Shown one piece after another: positions 1 through 4,020 of a stretch of 6,232 nucleotides of DNA. Every line of letters begins with the position of its first letter. Position 1 is the stretch's first letter. Made by a program: the position numbers and the translations under genes. Below the pieces are notes generated by a model that made no database searches, was not told the DNA's origin, and worked only from the letters and a program-made list of their open reading frames with translations. Origin of the DNA: Myxococcales bacterium (GTDB taxonomy: Bacteria; Myxococcota_A; UBA9160; SMWR01); assembly GCA_022571825.1 (NCBI GenBank), contig JACZXC010000188.1:1-6232 (forward strand), written 5' to 3'.

Positions 1-13
1 GATTTGGGGCCCG

Positions 14-1309
14 TCACGGCAGGAGGATGCCCCGATCCACATGATACGCGAGGCGTCCGTCCACCAGGGTGGCCACGACGCGACCCGTGAGAGTCTCGCC
101 CGCCCAGGGCGAGTTTCGGCTCTTCGAGTATCCCTTGACCGGGTCGTAGGTCCAGCGGCGTTCCGGATCCAGTACCACCACATCGGCGGGCGATCCGATC
201 GAGAGGGTCCCTCCGGGACGTCGGAGGATCTGAGCGGGATGGGTCGACATCCGGCGAACCAGTTCCAGCGGCGTGAGTTCCCCGCTCCGGACCAGGTCGA
301 GGACCACCGCCGCTGCCGTTTCGAATCCGATCATTCCCGGCGGCGCCGAGGTGAACTCGAGCTCCTTCTCGTGCAGCGCGTGGGGTGCGTGATCGGTGGC
401 GATGGCATCGATGGTTCCGTCGACCAGCCCATCGCGACAGGCGCGGACGTCCGCCCGGCTGCGCAGCGGGGGCGCGACCTTCGCGTGCGTGTCGAAGCCG
501 AGCAACGCTTCATCGGTGAGGGTGAGATGATGGGGCGTGACCTCGGCGGTCACCTGGATACCGCGTTCCCGGGCCAGCCGAATCGCCTCCACCCCACCCG
601 CGGTGGAAACGTGCGCCACGTGGAGCTCGGCGCCGGTGATTTCGGCGAGGAGCAGATCGCGCTGGATGTGCACGGTTTCGGCCACCGCCGGGTTCCCGGG
701 CAGTCCGAGCCGGGTCGAAACCGGCCCTTCGTTGACGACGCCGTCCCCGACCAGCGCGCGATCCTCGCAGTGGACAATCACCGGCACCCCGACGAGCCGC
801 GAGTACTCGAGCACGCGGCGCATCACCCCGCTGTCCGTGATCGTCTTTCCGTCGTCGCTGAACGCGACGGCGCCGGCGGCCACCAACGCCACCATCTCCG
901 TCATCACCTCGCCTTCGAGACCCATCGTCGCGGCCGCGATGGGATAGACCCTCGCGGGCGAGTCGCGGAGCGCCCGATCGAGGATGAAGTTGGTCATGGC
1001 CGGGTCGTCGTTCGCCGGGTGCGTGTTGGCCATGCAGGCGACCGCCGTGAATCCACCGGCCACCGCCGACCGGCCCCCCGAGGCGATGTCCTCTTTGTAC
1101 TCCTGACCCGGCTCGCGGAGATGGCTGTGCATGTCGATGAAACCCGGGCTGACCCAGGCACCGGCGGCATCGATGACCTCCGACCCCGGAACCTCGAGGT
1201 TCGCCGCGATCTCCGCGATCACCCCGCCTTCGATCAGGAGGTCACCGGGTTCATCGCGGTTGACCGACGGATCCAGGATTCGTCCCCCTCGGATCAGGAT
1301 GCGACTCAA
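14..1309 (-). CDS. pyrC: Dihydroorotase, class I (PyrC)
   Basis: Zinc amidohydrolase that closes carbamoyl aspartate to dihydroorotate. 431 residues, normal for the class I (Bacillus/Aquifex-like) type rather than the ~350-residue E. coli type. Metal and active-site residues are in place: His61 and His63 with Arg65 in DMHSHLREPG, Asn95 in CMANTHP, Asp152 in FSDDGK, His180 in VHCED, His233 in VAHVST, and Asp306 in ATDHAPH. GYSKSRNSPW and a beta-strand-rich tail close the barrel. So this should be a catalytic enzyme, not one of the inactive PyrC-like partners. Two positions differ from the commonest motifs: Ala94 for Pro in MPNT and Ala279 for Asn in NPPLR; both may be lineage variants. The TTG start (1309-1307) overlaps the pyrB TGA and puts MSRILIRGGRILDP at the right place; its Shine-Dalgarno is only a G-run (1316-1321), so coupling to pyrB is likely. 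Stop at 16-14; carA would be an expected next gene. Confidence 0.97.
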   Translation of the reverse strand: MSRILIRGGRILDPSVNRDEPGDLLIEGGVIAEIAANLEVPGSEVIDAAGAWVSPGFIDMHSHLREPGQEYKEDIASGGRSAVAGGFTAVACMANTHPANDDPAMTNFILDRALRDSPARVYPIAAATMGLEGEVMTEMVALVAAGAVAFSDDGKTITDSGVMRRVLEYSRLVGVPVIVHCEDRALVGDGVVNEGPVSTRLGLPGNPAVAETVHIQRDLLLAEITGAELHVAHVSTAGGVEAIRLARERGIQVTAEVTPHHLTLTDEALLGFDTHAKVAPPLRSRADVRACRDGLVDGTIDAIATDHAPHALHEKELEFTSAPPGMIGFETAAAVVLDLVRSGELTPLELVRRMSTHPAQILRRPGGTLSIGSPADVVVLDPERRWTYDPVKGYSKSRNSPWAGETLTGRVVATLVDGRLAYHVDRGILLP

Positions 1310-2238
1310 TCCGAGCCCCCCGAGGGGCGGCGGCCCGAGATGAGGTAGAGCACCGCCATCCGAATCGAGACCCCGTTGCGCACCTGGTCGAGAATCACGC
1401 CCGGGCGGTGATCCGCCAGATCGTGGGAGAGTTCGACTCCACGATTCACGGGGCCGGGGTGCATGACGATCGCGTCGTCCTTCGCGTAGCGCAGCTTGCC
1501 GCGGTCGAGGCCGAAGGTCGCTGCGTACTCGCGGACACTCGGGAAGTAGGAGCCCGCGAGCCGCTCGTTCTGGATTCGCAGAGCCATCACGACGTCGGCC
1601 CCATCGAGTGCTTCGCGCAGCGATGTGAATGCCTTGACTCCCAGTGTCTCGATCGCCGGCGGGATCATGGGCGGCGGCGCCGCGACGCGCACTTCCGCTC
1701 CCATCTTGAGGAATCCGTAGATGTTCGACCGCGCGACTCGAGAGTGCAGAATATCCCCGACGATCGTGACCGTGAGACCGTCGATGCGTCCCTTCTCACG
1801 GCTCACTGTAAACAGATCGAGGAGCGCCTGGGTCGGATGCTCGTGGGCGCCGTCCCCCGCGTTGATCACGGGCGCCTCGAGCACGTCGGCGATCCGCTTG
1901 GGCACCCCGGCTACACCGTGGCGAACCACCACGACGTCGGGATCCATCGCGTCGAGGGTCCGCGCCGTGTCCAAGATGCTCTCGGACTTGGCCAGGCTCG
2001 AGCTCATCGCCGAAAAGTTCACGACGTCGGCGGAGAGCCGCTTTCCCGCGATTTCGAAGCTCGTCTGAGTGCGGGTCGATCCCTCGAAGAACAGGTTGAC
2101 CAGGGTGCGACCGCGCAGGGTCGGCACCTTCTTGACCTCCCGTTCGCCGATCTCGCCCATGTGCTCGGCGGTCTCGAGAATGCGTTCGATATCCGCCCGA
2201 TCCAGGTCCTCGATTCCGAGCAGGTCTCGTCCGATCAA
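1306..2238 (-). CDS. pyrB: Aspartate carbamoyltransferase catalytic chain (PyrB)
   Basis: Condenses carbamoyl phosphate with aspartate to N-carbamoyl-L-aspartate, the committed pyrimidine step. 310 residues, the normal size for a catalytic chain. Carbamoyl-phosphate site: FFEGSTRTQTSFE with Ser54-Thr55-Arg56-Thr57, Lys84 in SLAKSES, Arg106 in VVRHG, His134-Pro135-Thr136-Gln137 in AHEHPTQ. Aspartate domain: Arg167 in GDILHSRVARS, Arg221 in ALRIQNER, and the HPGPVNRG loop at 260-267. The second Arg of the common STRTR motif is Gln58, a variant I recall from alphaproteobacterial enzymes too. The start is TTG at 2238-2236, which gives the expected MIGRDLLGIEDL opening; the next in-frame ATG is at residue 27, too late. 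No regulatory-chain gene pyrI is next to it, so control probably comes from PyrR rather than allosteric PyrI. The TGA stop overlaps the pyrC TTG start by 4 nt. Confidence 0.97.
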   Translation of the reverse strand: MIGRDLLGIEDLDRADIERILETAEHMGEIGEREVKKVPTLRGRTLVNLFFEGSTRTQTSFEIAGKRLSADVVNFSAMSSSLAKSESILDTARTLDAMDPDVVVVRHGVAGVPKRIADVLEAPVINAGDGAHEHPTQALLDLFTVSREKGRIDGLTVTIVGDILHSRVARSNIYGFLKMGAEVRVAAPPPMIPPAIETLGVKAFTSLREALDGADVVMALRIQNERLAGSYFPSVREYAATFGLDRGKLRYAKDDAIVMHPGPVNRGVELSHDLADHRPGVILDQVRNGVSIRMAVLYLISGRRPSGGSD

Positions 2239-2250
2239 CCGATCTCCCCC
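2235..2250 (-). promoter_or_regulatory. pyrR-pyrB TTGA overlap with Shine-Dalgarno that fixes the pyrB start
   Basis: The minus strand reads GGGGGAG, then ATCGG, then TTGA. The GGAG (2247-2244) is 5 nt from the TTG (2238-2236), and the pyrR TGA (2237-2235) lies inside the same four bases. This arrangement points to translational coupling, so repression at the pyrR start would carry through to pyrB. Confidence 0.7.
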
Positions 2251-2861
2251 CCGCCCACGGCCTCCATCGCTAGATCCGATGTTCCTCGCTCGATCACGAC
2301 CGCGAGCCGGCCGTCCAACCCGCCGAATTCACCGAGCAGGCGGACGTTCTCGCCGGGGCCGGTCGGAACATTCTTGCCCACGTAATCCAGCTTGATCGGC
2401 AGCTCCCGGTGCCCCCGGTCGATGAGGCCCACCACCTGCACCGCCCGCGGCCGACCGAAGTCCATCAGGGCGTCCATGGCGGCGCGGATCGTTCGCCCGG
2501 TCTTCACCACGTCGTCGACCAGGAGAACCACTCGATCGTCCACGGCCGAGGGCATCTCGGTGCGGCGAAGCATGGGACGCTCGTTCGTGCTGGTGAGATC
2601 GTCGCGGTAGAGCGTGGTATCGAGAATGCCCACCGCCACCCGAAGGTCCGCGATCTGCTGAAGATTTCCGGCGATCTGCCTCGCCAGAGGAACACCGCCG
2701 TTGGGAATCGCCACAAGATAAAGCTGGTCTGGATCCTCGGAACGCTCGAGGATCTCGTGGGCAATGCGCATGAGGGTCCGGCGGATGCCGGTCTCGTCGA
2801 GGATTGTCCTCGCCCCGCGCGGGACCCCCGGGCCCGTCTGCTGGACTTCGTCGCGGCTCAA
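2235..2861 (-). CDS. pyrR: PyrR, pyrimidine operon RNA-binding regulator / uracil phosphoribosyltransferase
   Basis: PyrR binds pyr mRNA when UMP is plentiful; many also make UMP from uracil and PRPP. 208 residues from a TTG at 2861-2859; the family is usually ~180, the extra being a ~15-residue N-terminal tail. The frame continues upstream to an ATG (2924) and a TTG (2948), but only the 2861 TTG has a good Shine-Dalgarno (AAAGG, 7 nt away), and the upstream part does not look like PyrR. Seen: ILDETGIRR (20-28), RIAHEILER (32-40), PRPP loop VVLLVDDVVKTGRT (111-124), and GRPRAVQVVGLIDRGHRELPI running to YVGKNVPT (136-167). The basic residues tied to RNA binding in Bacillus PyrR appear kept (Arg28, Arg32, His35, Arg40, His151, Arg152, Lys157, Lys163). 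Two catalytic-side changes: the usual K-T-R-G loop reads PNGG (53-56), and Lys120 replaces the Tyr/Phe before TGRT. TGA stop overlaps the pyrB TTG. Confidence 0.95.
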   Translation of the reverse strand: MSRDEVQQTGPGVPRGARTILDETGIRRTLMRIAHEILERSEDPDQLYLVAIPNGGVPLARQIAGNLQQIADLRVAVGILDTTLYRDDLTSTNERPMLRRTEMPSAVDDRVVLLVDDVVKTGRTIRAAMDALMDFGRPRAVQVVGLIDRGHRELPIKLDYVGKNVPTGPGENVRLLGEFGGLDGRLAVVIERGTSDLAMEAVGGGEIG

Positions 2862-2868
2862 GATCGCG

Positions 2869-2901
2869 CCTTTCTCCGTCTCGCGGGACGGAATTAAAAG
2901 G
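2869..2901 (-). promoter_or_regulatory. Candidate PyrR-binding RNA hairpin covering the pyrR ribosome-binding site
   Basis: In the minus-strand transcript the bases fold as follows. A lower stem pairs CCUUU (2901-2897) with AAAGG (2873-2869). A UAA bulge (2896-2894) sits on the 5' side. An upper stem pairs UUCCGUC (2893-2887) with GACGGAG (2880-2874), six Watson-Crick pairs plus one U-G, and closes a hexaloop CCGCGA (2886-2881). PyrR-binding loops in Bacillus have a CNGNGA hexaloop on a C-G closing pair with a purine-rich 5' bulge (consensus ARUCCNGNGAGGYU). The loop, the C-G closing pair and the bulge side agree, and the stem positions that differ from the consensus keep pairing (A-U to C-G, U-G to U-A). 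The 3' arm is the Shine-Dalgarno region (AAAGG, 7 nt before the TTG), so protein binding here would block initiation, as reported for mycobacterial PyrR. Folding by hand, no energy calculated. Confidence 0.75.
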
Positions 2902-2919
2902 GCAGTTAACGCAGCTGGA

Positions 2920-2948
2920 AGCATACCGCGAGCCCGGCCCCGATCCAA
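2920..2948 (-). promoter_or_regulatory. Possible sigma70-type promoter for the pyr operon
   Basis: On the minus strand TTGGAT (2948-2943) and TATGCT (2925-2920) are spaced by 17 nt. They match TTGACA at 3 of 6 and TATAAT at 4 of 6 positions, so this is weak evidence on sequence alone. Its placement helps: a transcript starting near 2913 would carry a leader of about 50 nt consisting almost wholly of the PyrR-type hairpin and the ribosome-binding site. The surroundings are too GC-rich to offer a better-looking pair. Confidence 0.4.
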
Positions 2949-2972
2949 TCCCGCTCCCCGAAACGCCGTTTT

Positions 2973-3016
2973 GAGCCCGCCCGGCCGGGCCTCGCGCTCG
3001 CTGGTCGCTCGGGCTC
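2973..3016 (-). other. Long-loop inverted repeat in the lepB-pyrR gap
   Basis: 7-bp inverted repeat GAGCCCG (2973-2979) / CGGGCTC (3010-3016) enclosing 30 nt that include the palindrome CCCGGCCGGG (2980-2989) and two CGCTCG copies. The long loop makes this weaker than its neighbours. Confidence 0.3.
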
Positions 3017-3020
3017 CGGC

Positions 3021-3055
3021 ACTTCGCTCGCCTCTGGAAGAGGGGGGAGCGAAGT
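3021..3055 (-). other. Two-tier hairpin in the lepB-pyrR gap, competing with its neighbour
   Basis: Outer perfect 9-bp stem ACTTCGCTC (3021-3029) / GAGCGAAGT (3047-3055), and an inner 5-bp stem CCTCT (3031-3035) / AGAGG (3039-3043) closed by GGA. Small internal loop: one base on one side, three on the other. It overlaps the hairpin at 3051-3074 by five bases. Confidence 0.5.
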
Positions 3056-3074
3056 CGGCTCAGTGGCCGACTTC
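3051..3074 (-). other. 9-bp hairpin in the lepB-pyrR gap
   Basis: Perfect 9-bp inverted repeat GAAGTCGGC (3051-3059) / GCCGACTTC (3066-3074) around the 6-nt loop TCAGTG. It is the cleanest stem in the gap and has terminator-like geometry, but on the minus strand it is followed by C-rich sequence (GCTCCCCCCTC) rather than U's. Its GAAGT bases (3051-3055) are also part of the hairpin at 3021-3055, so the two full stems cannot form together. Confidence 0.55.
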
Positions 3075-3100
3075 CACGCCCACCGGACGTCCGGCGTGGA
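3073..3100 (-). other. 8-bp hairpin in the lepB-pyrR gap
   Basis: Perfect 8-bp inverted repeat: TCCACGCC (3073-3080) and GGCGTGGA (3093-3100), loop 12 nt. The loop and right arm also contain the perfect 12-nt palindrome CCGGACGTCCGG (3083-3094). Its left end shares two bases with the next hairpin (3051-3074), so the stems abut and could stack coaxially. Confidence 0.5.
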
Positions 3101-3108
3101 TCGCGTCG

Positions 3109-3124
3109 CTCCGGGTCTTCGGAG
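3109..3124 (-). other. Small hairpin in the lepB-pyrR gap
   Basis: Perfect 5-bp stem (CTCCG at 3109-3113, CGGAG at 3120-3124) with 6-nt loop GGTCTT. It is short enough to arise by chance in GC-rich DNA and is listed only because it is part of the hairpin chain. Confidence 0.25.
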
Positions 3125-3170
3125 TCGGACCGGTCCCCGTATGGTGGCGGCTGGCCTTCTCAGAGCGCGT

Positions 3171-3190
3171 ACCCCTATGCGGCGAGGGGT
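3171..3190 (-). other. Hairpin shortly after lepB
   Basis: Perfect 6-bp inverted repeat (ACCCCT at 3171-3176, AGGGGT at 3185-3190) with an 8-nt loop, starting 33 nt after the lepB stop. There is no U-tract on either side, so at most it is a weak or Rho-assisted 3' end or an mRNA-stabilising stem. Confidence 0.4.
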
Positions 3191-3222
3191 TAGGCCGCTC
3201 GCTGCCAGCGCTGTCGCGGGGG

Positions 3223-4020
3223 CTAGTCGATCCCGTTGCCGATCCGATCCCAGCGCATCTGTCGGCCCAGGAGATCCCACCAGGTGCGCGGGTCCAGCAG
3301 CTCCCCCCAGCTGCCATTGAAGTTCCACGACCAGTAGAGCACGAAGGCGGGACCCTTGATCTCCGACAAGCGCACCGTTCCCCAGTAGCGGCTGTCCTTG
3401 GAGTGATCGCGATTGTCGCCGAGCATGAAGTACCGGCCCGGGGGAATCGTCTCCGGCGGGAAGTCCCGGGACGAGGCGTCGAGGTCGTCGAGGATCTGGT
3501 AGCGGCGCGAGCCGTCGGCGATGGAGTAGAGCTCGAGGCGGTTGCCCATGACATCCGGGAATACCTCCCCTGTCGGAGACGCTTGGATCACCGACCCGTT
3601 CACGATGACCACCCCGTCGCGCACTTCGATCCGCTCACCGGGCAGCCCGATGATCCGCTTGACGAACTCCTCGCGGGGCAATTCCGGGCGCTGGTCGACG
3701 GGATAGGTCTCGGCCCCGCGTTTCGCGACGGTGAAGACCACTACGTCGCCGCGCTGCGGATCGCGGAGTCCGGGCAGGCGGATGTCCGAGAACGGAATCT
3801 TGACTCCGTAGACGAACTTGTTGACGAACAGATGATCCCCGATCAAGAGCGTCGGGAACATCGACCCCGAGGGAATCCGAAAAGGCTCGACGGCAAACGC
3901 GCGGATGGCCAGGGCCACCAACACCGCCAGCAACAGCGTTCCCAACTGCTCCCACAGGCCCCCACCCGGGGCGCCTTCAGCGTCGCTTTCCGCCGCGGGC
4001 TGTCCGGTTTCGGCGCTCAA
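3223..4020 (-). CDS. lepB: Signal peptidase I (LepB)
   Basis: Type I signal peptidase, which removes signal peptides from exported proteins at the outer face of the inner membrane, 265 residues if the TTG at 4020-4018 is used. One N-terminal membrane segment lies at about residues 22-42. The S26 family boxes follow: box B RIPSGSMFPTL with nucleophile Ser53, box D EFVKRIIGLPGE with general base Lys121, and box E GDNRDHSKDSR at 201-211. The frame stays open upstream to 4155 inside lepA, but those residues do not resemble a LepB N-terminus. The TTG overlaps the lepA TGA (TTGA), has a G-rich GGGGGA just upstream, and leaves a short hydrophilic leader before the membrane anchor, so I choose it. 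No ATG or GTG alternative precedes the membrane segment. A single anchor rather than E. coli's two is common outside the gammaproteobacteria. Stop is TAG. Confidence 0.95.
   Translation of the reverse strand: MSAETGQPAAESDAEGAPGGGLWEQLGTLLLAVLVALAIRAFAVEPFRIPSGSMFPTLLIGDHLFVNKFVYGVKIPFSDIRLPGLRDPQRGDVVVFTVAKRGAETYPVDQRPELPREEFVKRIIGLPGERIEVRDGVVIVNGSVIQASPTGEVFPDVMGNRLELYSIADGSRRYQILDDLDASSRDFPPETIPPGRYFMLGDNRDHSKDSRYWGTVRLSEIKGPAFVLYWSWNFNGSWGELLDPRTWWDLLGRQMRWDRIGNGID

Larger units (their letters stand above)
2949..3222. other. Non-coding gap between lepB and the pyr operon, rich in inverted repeats
   Basis: This 274-base stretch between the lepB stop and the pyrR upstream region has no credible gene: open frames across it are Arg/Pro/Ser-rich extensions of frames antisense to its neighbours. 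It instead holds a chain of inverted repeats, annotated separately (3171-3190, 3109-3124, 3073-3100, 3051-3074, 3021-3055, 2973-3016) plus perfect palindromes GGACCGGTCC (3127-3136), CCGGACGTCCGG (3083-3094) and CCCGGCCGGG (2980-2989). None is followed by a T-run on the minus strand, so a classical intrinsic terminator for lepB is not evident. No tRNA-like T-arm was found. The hexamer CGCTCG (plus strand) occurs four times (2995, 3006, 3025, 3196). It may be a structured RNA, a dispersed repeat or a Rho-independent-like block lacking U's; I cannot decide. Confidence 0.6.

Noticed and set aside
41..1348. 435-residue open frame on the plus strand opposite pyrC
   Set aside because: It lies entirely antisense to an intact pyrC, is rich in Arg, His, Asp and Gly with no recognisable motif, and is the expected mirror of a GC-rich coding strand.
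1408..2385. 325-residue plus-strand open frame opposite pyrB and the end of pyrR
   Set aside because: Antisense shadow of two well-supported genes; no motif and Arg/Asp-rich composition.
2862..2948. Longer PyrR starting at TTG 2948 or ATG 2924
   Set aside because: The added residues do not match PyrR, no Shine-Dalgarno precedes those codons, and the stretch holds the candidate promoter and RNA hairpin.
3051..3074. Intrinsic terminator for lepB
   Set aside because: The stem is good but no T-run follows on the minus strand, so I list it as a hairpin only.
3191..3206. Second PyrR-type CNGNGA loop in the gap (CAGCGA on the minus strand)
   Set aside because: The flanking bases do not form the required closing C-G pair and stem, so the loop match is chance.
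2950..3222. tRNA, SRP RNA or another known RNA gene in the gap
   Set aside because: No TTC-arm consensus, acceptor-stem pairing or other familiar core motif could be found by eye.
3060..3554. 164-residue and other minus-strand frames overlapping the lepB 3' end and the gap
   Set aside because: Out-of-frame readings of lepB running into non-coding sequence, rich in Arg, Ser and Thr, with no ribosome-binding site seen.
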